A DNA stretch of 64,000 nucleotides from Stigmatella erecta (GTDB lineage: Bacteria > Myxococcota > Myxococcia > Myxococcales > Myxococcaceae): NCBI RefSeq assembly GCF_900111745.1, contig NZ_FOIJ01000002.1, positions 434,001 through 498,000 of the forward strand. The letters run 5' to 3'. Below, in pieces: positions 26,599 to 38,844 of the stretch. Every line of letters starts with the position of its first letter. The stretch's first letter is position 1. Under the pieces are notes generated by a model. That model was given only the letters and a program-made list of their open reading frames with translations, was not told the DNA's origin and did no database searches. Both the position numbers and the translations under genes were made by a program.

Positions 26599-28218
26599 CT
26601 AGCGGTTCATCGAACCGAGGAACTCGACGTTGGAGGCGGTGGGGCGCATGTGCTTGAGCACGAACTCCATCGCGTCGATCGGCGTGAACGGGTGCAGCAC
26701 CTGCCGCAGCGCGGTGGTGCGGATGAGGTCCGTCTGGGAGATGAGCAGCTCTTCCTTGCGCGTGCCGGACTTGTTGATGTCGAGGCACGGGAAGATGCGC
26801 TTCTCGAAGAGCTTGCGGTCCAGGACGATTTCCGAGTTACCGGTGCCCTTGAACTCCTCGAAGATCACCTCGTCCATGCGGCTGCCGGTGTCCACGAGCG
26901 CGGTGCCGATGATGGTGAGGCTGCCCCCCTCCTCGATGTTGCGCGCGGCGCCGAAGAAGCGCTTGGGCTTGTGCAGCGCGTTGGCGTCCACACCGCCGGA
27001 GAGAATCTTTCCGGAGGCCGGCACCACCGTGTTGTAGGCGCGCGCCAGGCGGGTGATGGAGTCCAGCAGGATGCACACGTCGTACTTCTGCTCGACCAGG
27101 CGCTTGGCCTTGTCGATGACCATCTCGGCCACCTGCACGTGGCGCGTGGCCGGCTCGTCGAAGGTGGAGGAGACCACCTCGCCGCGCACGTTGCGCTCCA
27201 TGTCCGTGACTTCCTCGGGGCGCTCGTCCACGAGCAGCACCAGCAGGTACACGTCCGGGTGGTTCTTGGCGATGGCGTGCGCGATGTTCTGCAGGAGCAC
27301 GGTCTTGCCCGCCTTGGGCGGCGCCACGATGAGGCAGCGCTGGCCCAGGCCGATGGGGCAGAACATGTCGATGATGCGCGTCGTCATCTCCGACCCCTCG
27401 TGCTCCAGCTTCAGCTTGCGCGTGGGGTAGAGCGGCGTGAGGTTGTCGAAGAGGATGCGCTCGCGCGCCGCCTCGGACATGGGGTCGGCGAAGTTGACCC
27501 GGTCCACCTTCTGCAGCGCGAAGAAGCGCTCGCCCTCGCGGGGCTGGCGGATGGGGCCGGTCACCGTGTCGCCCGGCCGCAGGTTGAAGCGGCGCACCTG
27601 GGAGGGGGAGACGTAGATGTCGTCGGGGCTCGGCTGGTAGTCGCTGTCGGCGCTGCGCAGGAAGCCGAAGCCGTCGCTCAGCAGCTCCAGCACGCCCTCG
27701 GCGTGGACCTCGAAGCGCTTGTCGGCGATGCCCGAGAGCAGCGCGAAGATGAGGTCCTGCTTCTTCAGACCCTGGTAGCCCTCGATGCCAAAGTCGTGGG
27801 CCATCTTCGCCAGCTCGGTGATCTTCATCCGCTTCAGGTCATTGAGCTTGATGACCTGCATGGGGGTCCCGTCGCGCGTCACCTCGGTGATGGCGGGGGA
27901 CTCGGAGGACTCGGACACCGGCGCGGCGGCGGGCTCCTCGGCGGCCTCCACGGCGCGCGCCTCCTGGAACTCCTCGTCGCGCACCGGGCGCGGGATGGGC
28001 GTCAGCACGGGGCGGGGGGCCTCGGCGGCCCGCTCGCCGGCGCCGGCCGCGGGGGCCTCTTCCTCGTCCACGCGGCGGGTGCGGCGGCGTGCGGGCTTCT
28101 CGGTCTCTTCCCGGTCGCTGGCCTTGGCGGCCGCCGTGCGGCGGCGCTTGGGGCGCTCCTCCTCGATGGGGAGCGGATCGGACTCGACCTTTTCTTTGGT
28201 GGAACGGGCTTTGCGCAT
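26599..28218 (-). CDS. rho: Transcription termination factor Rho
   Basis: 539 residues, about 120 longer than E. coli Rho. The first 130 residues are a charged, low-complexity extension (basic, then Glu/Ala/Pro-rich). Then the Rho-N helical domain ([21 protein letters not shown]), the cold-shock-like RNA-binding domain ([13 protein letters not shown]), and the RecA-like ATPase with Walker [12 protein letters not shown], Walker [18 protein letters not shown] and the R-loop region [19 protein letters not shown]. Catalytic residues are intact. The start ATG 28218 gives the usual basic N-terminus. A good promoter about 200 bases upstream implies a long leader, which in other bacteria allows Rho to regulate itself. 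Confidence 0.96.
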   Translation of the reverse strand: MRKARSTKEKVESDPLPIEEERPKRRRTAAAKASDREETEKPARRRTRRVDEEEAPAAGAGERAAEAPRPVLTPIPRPVRDEEFQEARAVEAAEEPAAAPVSESSESPAITEVTRDGTPMQVIKLNDLKRMKITELAKMAHDFGIEGYQGLKKQDLIFALLSGIADKRFEVHAEGVLELLSDGFGFLRSADSDYQPSPDDIYVSPSQVRRFNLRPGDTVTGPIRQPREGERFFALQKVDRVNFADPMSEAARERILFDNLTPLYPTRKLKLEHEGSEMTTRIIDMFCPIGLGQRCLIVAPPKAGKTVLLQNIAHAIAKNHPDVYLLVLLVDERPEEVTDMERNVRGEVVSSTFDEPATRHVQVAEMVIDKAKRLVEQKYDVCILLDSITRLARAYNTVVPASGKILSGGVDANALHKPKRFFGAARNIEEGGSLTIIGTALVDTGSRMDEVIFEEFKGTGNSEIVLDRKLFEKRIFPCLDINKSGTRKEELLISQTDLIRTTALRQVLHPFTPIDAMEFVLKHMRPTASNVEFLGSMNR

Positions 28219-30839
<2,621 letters not shown>

Positions 30840-30841
30840 GG

Positions 30842-31138
30842 ATGCCAGGACAGACGAGCACGCGGCGCGCGGCCTTGCGCATTCACGGCAAGGTGCAAGG
30901 CGTCTTCTTCCGGGAGAGCGCCCGCCTCGAGGCCACCCGCCTGGGGCTCACCGGGTGGGTGCGCAACCGGGACGATGGCACCGTGGAGGCCGTCGCCGAG
31001 GGCGAGGGCGCCGCGCTCGAGGACTTCATCCAATGGTGCCACCGGGGGCCCTCCACCGCGCGCGTGTCGCACGTCGACTGCGCCCGCGCGGAGCCCACCT
31101 TCGAGTTCCCCTCTTTCACCGTGGAGCGCACGTCATGA
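30842..31138 (+). CDS. acyP: Acylphosphatase
   Basis: 98 residues. [19 protein letters not shown] carries the phosphate-binding loop and the catalytic Arg, and [20 protein letters not shown] carries the catalytic Asn. It hydrolyses acyl phosphates such as acetyl phosphate in the cytoplasm. One deviation is Phe where most families have Gly after V in the VQGVGFR loop. The ATG is two bases after the ligA stop; its own stop overlaps the next start (ATGA). Confidence 0.93.
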   Translation: MPGQTSTRRAALRIHGKVQGVFFRESARLEATRLGLTGWVRNRDDGTVEAVAEGEGAALEDFIQWCHRGPSTARVSHVDCARAEPTFEFPSFTVERTS

Positions 31139-31581
31139 CGCCGTACGCGATGGCCTCGCTGCCCGCGATGCTGGGCATCAAGGCAGGCAACAAAGTCTCC
31201 GTCATCAACCCCCCGCGCGGCTTCGTGCAGCGCCTCAACCCCCTGCCCGACGGGGTGGAGTTCCTCATCACCGCCCAGTCCGGCCTGGACGTCATCCTGT
31301 TCTTCACCTCGGAGGCCCAGGAGCTCGTCCAGCGCCTGCCCGCGCTCTCCCGGGCCATGGCGCTCACCGGCGGCATCTGGGTGTGCTGGCCCAGCGGCGA
31401 GGGGGTGAAGAGCTCCCTGTCCGAGGACTTCGTGCGCCAGGCCGCGCTCGACATCGGCATGGTGGACAACAAGATTTGCCTCATCGACGAGACGTGGACC
31501 GGCCTGCGGCTGGTGCGCCGTCCCCGGGGCCGGCTGGACAAGCCCGAGCCGCGCAAGCAGGCCCCTACCGCCCAGGCCTGA
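31135..31581 (+). CDS. DUF3052-type small protein
   Basis: 148 residues. The segment [27 protein letters not shown] followed by [20 protein letters not shown] and [11 protein letters not shown] resembles the DUF3052 family, small cytoplasmic proteins of unknown role in actinobacteria and myxobacteria. The C-terminal tail is basic and Pro-rich. It overlaps acyP by four bases, so it is the third gene of the ligA operon. Confidence 0.75.
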   Translation: MTPYAMASLPAMLGIKAGNKVSVINPPRGFVQRLNPLPDGVEFLITAQSGLDVILFFTSEAQELVQRLPALSRAMALTGGIWVCWPSGEGVKSSLSEDFVRQAALDIGMVDNKICLIDETWTGLRLVRRPRGRLDKPEPRKQAPTAQA

Positions 31582-32109
31582 TGCCAGAGGGGGAGCCCCC
31601 CTCCTCTGACGTCCTGCTGACAAACTCCACTTCTCGGCTTTACATGGCCGCAAGAGGCGTGGAAAACTCCATGTGTTTCTGGGCGGTTGTACAGCAGGCC
31701 GCATGGGCGGCACGCTGGAAGTCCAGGTGACTTTTTGAGACGGGTTGCGTCCCAGAACTCCCGGGCGCGTAGGCTGCACCAAGTCTCCGACCGTCCCCCC
31801 CAAGGCGCCCGCGGATGGGCACCGACCGGGTGTGGAAAAGGAGCGGGCAGTACGCGCATGTGGGTTCCTGGAACGCGCGAAGCAAGCCTCGTCCGGCACG
31901 GTGCCGGTGGTTGCGAGGCGCCATGAACTCCGAGGTGCAGGCGATGTTCTCCTCGATTCCCACCCGCACGACGAGCGCAGAGGGTTGCTCCGCCGCGGCG
32001 GGAGGACTCGGGGGCGCCTCTCCTCTCGCAGCGCGCGCGGAAGCGCGAGGCCTCGTCGCCTCCCGTCCGCTGGGGCACGCCCATCCGCACGCGCGTCCAG
32101 GATTCCCCG
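31582..32109 (+). other. Long region upstream of RNase E/G, probable 5' leader
   Basis: About 528 bases without a convincing gene, less GC-rich around 31610-31760. It precedes the RNase E/G start. A weak promoter match sits at 31617-31645, which would give a leader of about 460 bases. RNase E genes elsewhere have long leaders that the enzyme cuts to regulate itself, so the length may be functional (inference). Confidence 0.4.
31617..31645 (+). promoter_or_regulatory. Weak sigma-70-like promoter candidate for RNase E/G
   Basis: CTGACA (31617-31622), a 17-bp spacer and TTACAT (31640-31645). Both boxes deviate from consensus and the spacing is ideal. Support is modest. Confidence 0.3.
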
Positions 32110-34788
32110 ATGGGAAGCATCCTCGTTATCAATGCCTCGGGTCGGGAGACCCGTGTCGCCCTTGTTGAGGGCGGGCACATCGCCGAGTTCTACCTCGAGC
32201 GAAAGAAGGACAAAGGCGTCGTTGGCAACATCTACAAGGGCCGCGTCGTCCGGGTGCTCCCCGGCATGCAGGCGGCTTTCGTGGACATCGGCCTGGAGAA
32301 GGCCGCCTTCCTCTACGTCAGTGACGTCGTTTACGACCCGGACTTCGCGCGCGCGCAGTTCGAGCTGACCGAGGGCGAGCACGAGGACTTCCCCGAGGTC
32401 CCCACCGAGTCCGAGGCCGAGGCCGCCGAGGCCGCCGTCGGCGACACCCCCGCGGTGCCGGACGCCGAGCTGGAGCTGGAAGTCCAGGAGGTCGCCCCCG
32501 GCGAGCTGCCCCCGCCCCAGGGCGAGCCCCCTGCCCCTCCGCCCGAGGCCCTGGCCGCCGCGGCCCCGGTCTCCGAGCCCCCCCCGGCAGCGCCTCCCGC
32601 CGGGGAGACGGCCGCCGAGGCTCCCGCCACCTCCGGGGAGCCAGCCCCCGTCACGGCCGGGGAGAGCACGCCCCTTGCCGCCGCCCCCGCCGAGTCCGTC
32701 ACGCCGCCCCCGCCGCCGGCGGCCGCGTTCGAGACGGCCGAGCCCGCCGCCCCGGCGCCGGTCTCCGCCGAGGCCCCGGCCGTGGGCGCGGAGCCTTCCC
32801 AGGCCCCCGCCCCGGAACTCCAGGCCGAGCCGCCGCCCGCCTCCGCCACCGCGCTGGGTGAGCTCATCCCCGTTCCCTCGGCGCCCCCCGAGGCCCCGGC
32901 CCCCGCCGCCAAGCCCGCCGCGGCCACCACCGGCGAGCGCCGCACGCCCCGCGAGGGCCGCGAGGCCCGGGAGCCCCGCCACCGCGAGAAGGAGCGCGAG
33001 GGGCGCGACAAGGACAAGCCCCGGCGCCCGCGCGAGGAGCACTCGCGCCGCGAGAAGGACGAGAAGAACAAGGTCCGCAAGAGCTCGCGCATCGAGGACC
33101 TGCTGAAGGTCGGCCAGGAGGTGGTGGTCCAGATTTCCAAGGACCCCATCGGCACCAAGGGCGCCCGCCTCACCTCGCACATCTCCATCCCCGGCCGCCA
33201 CCTGGTGTTCATGCCCACCGTGGACCACGTGGGCATCAGCCGGCGCATCTCCAACGAGAAGGAGCGCAAGCGGCTGCGGGAAATCGTGGACCGGCTGCGC
33301 CCGCCCGGAACGGGCTTCATCGTCCGCACCGTCGCGGAGAACGTGCCCCAGGAGAAGCTCGAGACCGACATCCGGTTCCTCATCGAGGTGTGGAACCAGG
33401 TGGTGCGCCGCAACGAGAAGCGCGGCGGCCCGGGCCTGCTGCACCCGGACCTGGACCTCATCCTGCGCGCGACGCGCGACCTGTTCGCCCACGACGTGGA
33501 GAAGCTCGTCGTGGACGACCGCGAGGAGTACGAGCGCATCCTCGCCTTCGTCACCGCGCAGGATCCGCTGCTCAAGGACCGCGTGGTGCTCCATGACGGC
33601 GACGAGCCCGTGTTCGACGCCTACGGCATCGAGCAGGAGATGCACCGCGCCACCCAGCGCAAGGTGTGGCTGAAGAGCGGCGGCTACCTCATCATCGACC
33701 AGGCCGAGGCGCTCACCGCCATCGACGTCAACTCGGGCCGCTACGTCGGCAAGAAGAGCCTTGAGGAGACCATCACCAAGATCAACGTCGAGGCGGCCAA
33801 GGAGATCGTCTACCAGCTGCGGCTGCGCAACATCGGCGGCATCATCATCTGCGACTTCATCGACATGGAGAAGGCGCAGAACCGGGACAAGGTCTTCAAG
33901 TCCCTGCAGGAAGCGCTGGGCCGCGACAAGGCCAAGACGAACGTGCTGCGCATCTCCGAGCTGGGCCTGGTGGAGATGACGCGCAAGCGCGTCCGCGAGT
34001 CCATCGGCCGCGTGCTCCACGAGGACTGCCCCTACTGCGATGGCCGGGGCTTCGTGAAGACCGCCACCACCGTCACCTACGAAATCTTCCGGGAGATCCG
34101 CCGCGAGGCCCCCGCCTACAAGGACTCCACGCTCGTCATCAACTGCAGCGCGGAGGTGGCCCGCCAGCTCCAGGGCGAGGAGCGCCAGGAGCTGCGCCAC
34201 CTGATGGACCGCTACAACAAGTCCATCCAGGTCAAGGCCCAGCAGAACTACCACCGCGAGCAGTACGACATTTATGGCCGCTCCGGCATGGGCCCCGAGC
34301 ACAAGGTGGCCTCGTCTCCGGGCTCCGGCGATGGGGAGCTGGCCATGCAGCGGCGCCCCGAGAACGGTGGCCACGGCGAGCGCTACCGCCAGGAGCAGGG
34401 CCGCCGGGGTGGCGGCCGGGGCGACCGCAACGACAGGGGTGAGCGCGGCGACCGCAACGAGCGCGGCGGGGGTGAGCGCGGCGGGGGTGAGCGCGGCGAC
34501 CGCAACGAGCGCGGCGGGGGTGAGCGCGGCGGGGGTGAGCGCGGCGACCGCAACGAGCGCGGCGATCGCAATGACCGGCGCGAGGGACGGCGCCCCGACC
34601 GCGGGGACCGGAACCGGGGCGGGGAGCGCCGGGGCGACGACCGCCGCGGCGAGAACCGGGGGGGCGAGTCCTCCCGTCCGTCCCAGGCCGCGGCCAGTCA
34701 GGAGCCTTCCGCCCCGTCCGGCGGCACCCCGCCGCCTCCCGCGCCTCCCAGCGGAGGCTCGGAACCCGAGGGCGGCGGACAGTCCTGA
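32110..34788 (+). CDS. rng: Ribonuclease E/G with large insert in the S1 domain
   Basis: 892 residues. The S1 domain starts normally (GNIYKGRVVRVLPGMQAAFVDIG) but is split: residues of about 80-327 are a Pro/Ala/Glu-rich then Arg/Lys/Glu-rich low-complexity insert, after which S1 resumes (KVGQEVVVQISKDPIGTKGA). The catalytic domain has AIDVNSGRYVG and ICDFIDMEKAQNRD, the two metal-binding Asp sites, and the zinc link CPYCDGRG near residue 640. The tail after about residue 750 is Arg/Gly/Asp/Asn-rich with tandem 16-residue repeats, probably for RNA binding. It is the main mRNA-decay and rRNA-processing endonuclease. A hairpin follows the stop. Confidence 0.93.
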   Translation: MGSILVINASGRETRVALVEGGHIAEFYLERKKDKGVVGNIYKGRVVRVLPGMQAAFVDIGLEKAAFLYVSDVVYDPDFARAQFELTEGEHEDFPEVPTESEAEAAEAAVGDTPAVPDAELELEVQEVAPGELPPPQGEPPAPPPEALAAAAPVSEPPPAAPPAGETAAEAPATSGEPAPVTAGESTPLAAAPAESVTPPPPPAAAFETAEPAAPAPVSAEAPAVGAEPSQAPAPELQAEPPPASATALGELIPVPSAPPEAPAPAAKPAAATTGERRTPREGREAREPRHREKEREGRDKDKPRRPREEHSRREKDEKNKVRKSSRIEDLLKVGQEVVVQISKDPIGTKGARLTSHISIPGRHLVFMPTVDHVGISRRISNEKERKRLREIVDRLRPPGTGFIVRTVAENVPQEKLETDIRFLIEVWNQVVRRNEKRGGPGLLHPDLDLILRATRDLFAHDVEKLVVDDREEYERILAFVTAQDPLLKDRVVLHDGDEPVFDAYGIEQEMHRATQRKVWLKSGGYLIIDQAEALTAIDVNSGRYVGKKSLEETITKINVEAAKEIVYQLRLRNIGGIIICDFIDMEKAQNRDKVFKSLQEALGRDKAKTNVLRISELGLVEMTRKRVRESIGRVLHEDCPYCDGRGFVKTATTVTYEIFREIRREAPAYKDSTLVINCSAEVARQLQGEERQELRHLMDRYNKSIQVKAQQNYHREQYDIYGRSGMGPEHKVASSPGSGDGELAMQRRPENGGHGERYRQEQGRRGGGRGDRNDRGERGDRNERGGGERGGGERGDRNERGGGERGGGERGDRNERGDRNDRREGRRPDRGDRNRGGERRGDDRRGENRGGESSRPSQAAASQEPSAPSGGTPPPPAPPSGGSEPEGGGQS
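34441..34566 (+). repeat. 48-bp tandem repeat inside the RNase E/G tail
   Basis: Two complete identical copies (34441-34488, 34489-34536) and a partial third (34537-34566). Each encodes ERGDRNERGGGERGGG in frame. Unit length is a multiple of three, so slippage changes tail length without frameshift. Confidence 0.9.
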
Positions 34789-34801
34789 CCGCGTGCCTGC
34801 T

Positions 34802-34830
34802 TGCCTGGAGGGAGTGTCGCCCTCCAGGCA
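34802..34830. terminator. Strong hairpin after RNase E/G
   Basis: Perfect 11-bp inverted repeat TGCCTGGAGGG / CCCTCCAGGCA with a 7-base loop, 13 bases after the RNase E/G stop. No T-run follows. Probably a terminator, or a 3' stabiliser of the mRNA. Confidence 0.65.
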
Positions 34831-34894
34831 GCATGTCCGAAGGACTGGGGGAGGCTGGCCGGCACGGCGTGCGATTGGCTAGCGTGCCCGCCAG

Positions 34895-36265
34895 ATGGCC
34901 GGATCGACCCTGCTACGCACGCTGCACGGAAAGCTGAAGGAGGGCGCCCGGAGGAGCTGGGCCCCCCTCGCGGAGACCTCCGTCGGCCGCTTCGCCACGG
35001 ACATCTTCCTGGGCGCGCGCGCGGTCGCCCGGGACTTCCAGGGCGAGAACATCAGCCTCCGGGCCGCGGCCCTCACCTACATCAGTGTCTTCTCGCTCGT
35101 GCCCCTCCTCACGGTGGGCCTGGCCCTGCTCCAGGCGCTTCACCAGGAGGGGTTTCAGCGGCGCATGCGCAGCGCCATCCACCTGGCGCTCGCCCCTGGC
35201 ATCCGCGAGGAATCCTCCGAGTTCCTCAACCGCTTTCTCAACCCCGCCCACTCGATTGCCATCGGCAGCGTGGGCTTCGTCGCCCTGCTCTTCTCGGCGG
35301 GCTCCCTGCTGCGCCACATCGACGGGGCCGTGAACGAGGTCTGGGGCATCCGGCGCCAGCGGCCCCTGCTCACCCGCGTGTGCATCTACCTGGGGCTGCT
35401 GCTGCTCGGGCCCATCCTCCTGGCCGTGTCCTTCTCGGGCACGGGCGCGGTGCGCGCCCTCATCGTCAACGCGGGCTTCTCCATCGCGCCCCAGATTGCC
35501 CTGGCCACCACGGCGCTGCTCCTCGTCTCCAGCCTCACCCTCCTCTATTACGGCACGCCCTACGCCAAGGTCGCCGTCCGCTCGGCGCTCGCCGGGGGGC
35601 TCGTGGCCGGCCTGGGGTGGGTGCTCGCCAAGCAGCTCTACGAGGAGTTCGCCGAGCAGACGTTCCGGTACGACGCGCTCTACGGCTCCCTGAGCGCCCT
35701 GCCCCTGTTCTTCGCGTGGATCTACGTGAGCTGGCTCATCATCCTCTGCGGGGCGCGCCTCTCCTATGCGGTGGAGCATGCCGCCTTCCGGGACTCGCTC
35801 TGGGCCTTTGGCACCCACCCGCGCGCGCTGGAGCTGGTGGCGGCCCGGGCCGCCATCGATGCCACCCGGGCGTGGATGGACGGGCTTCCCCCGCCCCTGC
35901 CCCGCCAGCTCGCCGCCCAGCTGCGCGTCCCCGAGTCCTTCGTCCATGACGCCATCGAGCGCATGGAGAAGGCCCAGCTCCTGGCCTTTACCCGCAAGGG
36001 GGGCATCTGCCCCGCAAGGGATCCTTCGGAGCTGACACTCGCGGACGTGGCCTTCGCCATCCACGGGGTGTCCATCGCCGGGGGACTGGAGACGTGGAAC
36101 GGCCCTCGCGCGCCAGGCTTCGAGCAGGTGGAGCCACTGTTCCAGGCCGCCGACTGCGCGACGGCGGAGGTGCTGCGCCAGACCCGGTGGATCGACCTCG
36201 CCATCGCCTCGCGCCCCAGCCTGGCTGCCTCCGTGGCGGACGAACCCCAGGCGGCGGCGTCCTGA
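34895..36265 (+). CDS. YihY/BrkB-family membrane protein
   Basis: 456 residues. Six membrane segments in the first 310 residues, with family motifs NISLRAAALTYISVFSLVPLL, AVNEVWGIRR and LYGSLSALPLFFAWIYVSW. The C-terminal 140 residues are soluble and contain a winged-helix-like part (SFVHDAIERMEKAQLLAF), typical of the longer YihY proteins. The family was once called ribonuclease BN by mistake; its transport role is unknown. It lies 64 bases after the hairpin and probably has its own promoter. Confidence 0.88.
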   Translation: MAGSTLLRTLHGKLKEGARRSWAPLAETSVGRFATDIFLGARAVARDFQGENISLRAAALTYISVFSLVPLLTVGLALLQALHQEGFQRRMRSAIHLALAPGIREESSEFLNRFLNPAHSIAIGSVGFVALLFSAGSLLRHIDGAVNEVWGIRRQRPLLTRVCIYLGLLLLGPILLAVSFSGTGAVRALIVNAGFSIAPQIALATTALLLVSSLTLLYYGTPYAKVAVRSALAGGLVAGLGWVLAKQLYEEFAEQTFRYDALYGSLSALPLFFAWIYVSWLIILCGARLSYAVEHAAFRDSLWAFGTHPRALELVAARAAIDATRAWMDGLPPPLPRQLAAQLRVPESFVHDAIERMEKAQLLAFTRKGGICPARDPSELTLADVAFAIHGVSIAGGLETWNGPRAPGFEQVEPLFQAADCATAEVLRQTRWIDLAIASRPSLAASVADEPQAAAS

Positions 36266-36312
36266 AGGGTGAAATTCCGTAGCATTTCCAAGAGCTTCGA
36301 CACCGAGGTGGC

Positions 36313-36340
36313 TTGCAACGCCGGCTCGTTCTGTTATGTT
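36313..36340 (+). promoter_or_regulatory. Predicted sigma-70 promoter of the IHF/HU gene
   Basis: TTGCAA (36313-36318), a 16-bp spacer and TATGTT (36335-36340), in a locally AT-rich stretch after the BrkB gene. A start near 36347 would give a leader of about 60 bases before ATG 36408. Confidence 0.55.
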
Positions 36341-36407
36341 TTGAGGATTCGATCACGGGCCAAAGCGCCCTCTTTCCGAGGGGTCACGCGGTTTGCGGGA
36401 GCGTCCG

Positions 36408-36749
36408 ATGCTCAAGTCCGATCTGATCAACATTCTCGTCACCAAGCGGGGGGTGACGCAGAAACAGGCCGAGGCCACTGTTGAGACGATCTTCGAATCG
36501 ATGAAAGAGGCGCTCTGCCGCGGCGAGAACATCGAGATCCGCGGCCTGGGGGCCTTTCACGTCAAAAACTACCAGGGCTACCAGGGCCGGAACCCCAAGA
36601 CGGGCCAGGTCATCCCCGTGAAGCCCAAGCGGGGACTGCTGTTCCGCACGGGCAAGGAGCTGAGGGACCGGGTCAACCGCCCGGCGGCCCAGTCCGCCCA
36701 ACCGGACCTGTCGGATCCCACCAAGGGCACCAGCGGCACCGGGACCTGA
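36408..36749 (+). CDS. ihfB: IHF beta/HU-family DNA-binding protein
   Basis: 113 residues. The helical dimer part starts MLKSDLINILVTKRGVTQKQAE; the DNA-bending arm is IRGLGAFHVKNYQGYQGRNPKTGQVIPVKPKRG, with the intercalating Pro in the RNPKTG loop. A Ser/Thr/Pro-rich tail of about 20 residues extends beyond the normal end. ATG 36408 is chosen over an upstream ATG because it gives the family N-terminus. It bends DNA as a heterodimer or homodimer. It is convergent with sctV, seven bases apart. Confidence 0.93.
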   Translation: MLKSDLINILVTKRGVTQKQAEATVETIFESMKEALCRGENIEIRGLGAFHVKNYQGYQGRNPKTGQVIPVKPKRGLLFRTGKELRDRVNRPAAQSAQPDLSDPTKGTSGTGT

Positions 36750-36756
36750 GCGCCCC

Positions 36757-38844
36757 CTAGGCAGCGGCCCCCACGGGGGCCAACCGGCCCAGGGGCCGGA
36801 TCTGCAGGTCCACGTTCAGCTCCCCGTAGGTCAGCACCGCCACGTCGGGGAAAGCCCCTTCGATCATTCGCCGCAGGGGCCGGCGGACATCCGGCGCGGT
36901 GAGCAACACCCCCCGGCCTCCCGGGGCGATGCGCCGCAGCCCCTCCAGGAGCTGCGCGATGTGCTCGGGATCGGGCGCGGGCCCCCGGGGCCCCCTTCCC
37001 CGCAGCGACTCCTCCACTTCCGGGTCCACCAGGTACGCATAGAGCGAGCCCGAGGGCGCGAACTTGTGGCTCAGGTAGCGGTGCAGGGCCTGGCGGCAGC
37101 GCTCGGCGAGGGCGGAGGCATCCCCCTCGCAGGCTGGGGACACCAGCGCCTCCAGGATGGCGCGCAGGTTGCGGATGCTCACCTGCTCCTGAACGAGCTT
37201 GCGCAACACCTCCGTGAGCAGCGGCAGCGGCACCTTCTGGAGGGCCTCCTTCACCAGGGTGGGCGCCTGGGCTTCGAGCCCCTCCAGGAGCCCGTGCACC
37301 TCCTGCACCCCCAGCAGGTGAACAGCCTGGGTGCGCAGCACGGCCCGGCAGTGGTCCACGATGAGCTCTCCGGGCCGGCGCATGGGCACCTGCGCCAGCT
37401 CGAGCCGGGCCCGCGCCGGCTCTTCCGCCCGGCTGAGGGTTCCCCCGGACACAGGGTCCTTCACCGGCTCGAGCCGAAGCTCGAGAAACGACAGCTCGTC
37501 GGGAGGTGAGAGCACGTAGATGGCGCCTGGCACCACCTGCCCCGACGCCGTGGGCACGTCGTCCAGGAGGATGGCGTAGCCCCCCTCGGGCAGGTACGCC
37601 GCGTGCGTTCGCACGCGAATGCCCGGAACCCGGACGCCCAACTCCAGGAAGATGTCCTCCCGGAGCTGCAGGAGGTGCTGGTGCACGAACGCCGCGCCCT
37701 GCTCCTGTGCCAGAGGGGTCAGGTCCGGCGCCAGGTCCACCGTCAGCGGGGCGACGCCCACGGGTGCCAGTGCACTCGCCGCAGGGGGGCTTCCCGTCTT
37801 CCCATCCCCTCCCGGCGCTTCCCCGGGAGCGGGCTCCGGCTGCTGGGACGCTTCTTCCTCCAGGGCCGCGCCCTTCAGGTGCGTGAGCACATGCGCGAGC
37901 CCGCCCAGCATTCCTCCCAGTCCCAGGAAGGTCAGGTGCGGCATTCCGGGAATCAGGCCCAGCGCCACGCACAGCCCCGCCACCACCCAGAGCGCGCGGG
38001 ACTGCCCGAAGAACTGAGCGCCAATCTCGGCCCCCAGGGAGCCATCCTCCCGCTCCGAGGCCACGCGGGTCACGACGAGCCCCGCCGCCACCGCGATGCA
38101 CAGCGAGGGGATCTGCGAGACGAGCCCATCCCCGATGGCGATGAGCGCGAAGTCCGCGGCGGCCTCGGACAAGCGCATGCCCTGCTGAAGCACACCGATG
38201 GCGATGCCGCCCAGGAGGTTGACGGCCACGATGACGAGCCCGGCGATGACATCTCCTTTCACGAACTTCATGGCGCCATCCATCGCGCCGAACATCTGGG
38301 ACTCCCGCTCCAGGTTGCGCCGGCGCTGGCGGGCCTGCGCCGGATCGATGGTTCCCGCCCGCAGGTCCGCGTCGATGGACATCTGCTTGCCGGGCATCGC
38401 ATCCAGCGTGAAGCGGGCGGAGACCTCCGCGACCCGCTCCGCCCCCTTGGCCACCACGAGGAACTGTACGAGCGTCAGGATGGCGAAGAGGACCGCGCCC
38501 ACGACGTAGTCCCCCCGCACCACGAACTCGCCGAAGGCCTGGATGACTTCTCCCGCGTGCCCCTCGGCCAGCGCCAGCCGCGTCGAGGAGACGTTGAGCG
38601 CGAGCCGGAAGAGCGTGGTGAACAGCAGCAGCGTGGGAAAGGACGTCACCTGGAGCGCGTCCTGGGCATAGAGCGCCGCGACGAGCAACGCCACCGCCGC
38701 CGCCAGGTTGACCGCGAGCCCTAGATCGAGAAGCCACGGTGGCAAGGGGATGATCAACGCGCCCAGCACGGCGGCCATGGCCACCGCGAGCACCACGTCC
38801 GAGGACTTCCGGGCCTTCAAGAGCATCTTCAACAAGGGGTTCAT
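36757..38844 (-). CDS. sctV: Type III secretion export gate SctV (FlhA family)
   Basis: 695 residues. Eight membrane segments in the first 330 residues, with FHIPEP-type features: SFPTLLLFTTLFRLALNVSSTRLAL, RFTLDAMPGKQMSIDADLRAGTID and RRNLERESQMFGAMDGAMKFVKGD. The C-terminal cytosolic half (LGVRVPGIRVRTHAAYLPEGGY and later) forms the nonameric ring that receives chaperone-substrate complexes. It is the last gene of the minus-strand secretion operon, overlapping sctU by four bases. The alternative call, flagellar FlhA, is possible from sequence alone, but SctI and the YscJ-like lipoprotein upstream favour a secretion apparatus. Confidence 0.9.
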   Translation of the reverse strand: MNPLLKMLLKARKSSDVVLAVAMAAVLGALIIPLPPWLLDLGLAVNLAAAVALLVAALYAQDALQVTSFPTLLLFTTLFRLALNVSSTRLALAEGHAGEVIQAFGEFVVRGDYVVGAVLFAILTLVQFLVVAKGAERVAEVSARFTLDAMPGKQMSIDADLRAGTIDPAQARQRRRNLERESQMFGAMDGAMKFVKGDVIAGLVIVAVNLLGGIAIGVLQQGMRLSEAAADFALIAIGDGLVSQIPSLCIAVAAGLVVTRVASEREDGSLGAEIGAQFFGQSRALWVVAGLCVALGLIPGMPHLTFLGLGGMLGGLAHVLTHLKGAALEEEASQQPEPAPGEAPGGDGKTGSPPAASALAPVGVAPLTVDLAPDLTPLAQEQGAAFVHQHLLQLREDIFLELGVRVPGIRVRTHAAYLPEGGYAILLDDVPTASGQVVPGAIYVLSPPDELSFLELRLEPVKDPVSGGTLSRAEEPARARLELAQVPMRRPGELIVDHCRAVLRTQAVHLLGVQEVHGLLEGLEAQAPTLVKEALQKVPLPLLTEVLRKLVQEQVSIRNLRAILEALVSPACEGDASALAERCRQALHRYLSHKFAPSGSLYAYLVDPEVEESLRGRGPRGPAPDPEHIAQLLEGLRRIAPGGRGVLLTAPDVRRPLRRMIEGAFPDVAVLTYGELNVDLQIRPLGRLAPVGAAA

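Noticed and set aside
30883-34374. An 1163-codon open frame on the minus strand opposite RNase E/G and acyP
   Set aside because: It mirrors the plus-strand genes, has no recognisable domain, and long antisense open frames are expected in high-GC DNA.
34441-34566. Tandem repeats considered as a CRISPR-like array
   Set aside because: No unique spacers; the units are contiguous, in frame, and part of RNase E/G.
36766-36781. GGCCCCC-AC-GGGGGCC hairpin near the end of sctV
   Set aside because: The two-base loop is too tight for a simple terminator and it lies inside sctV coding sequence; codon choice can explain it.
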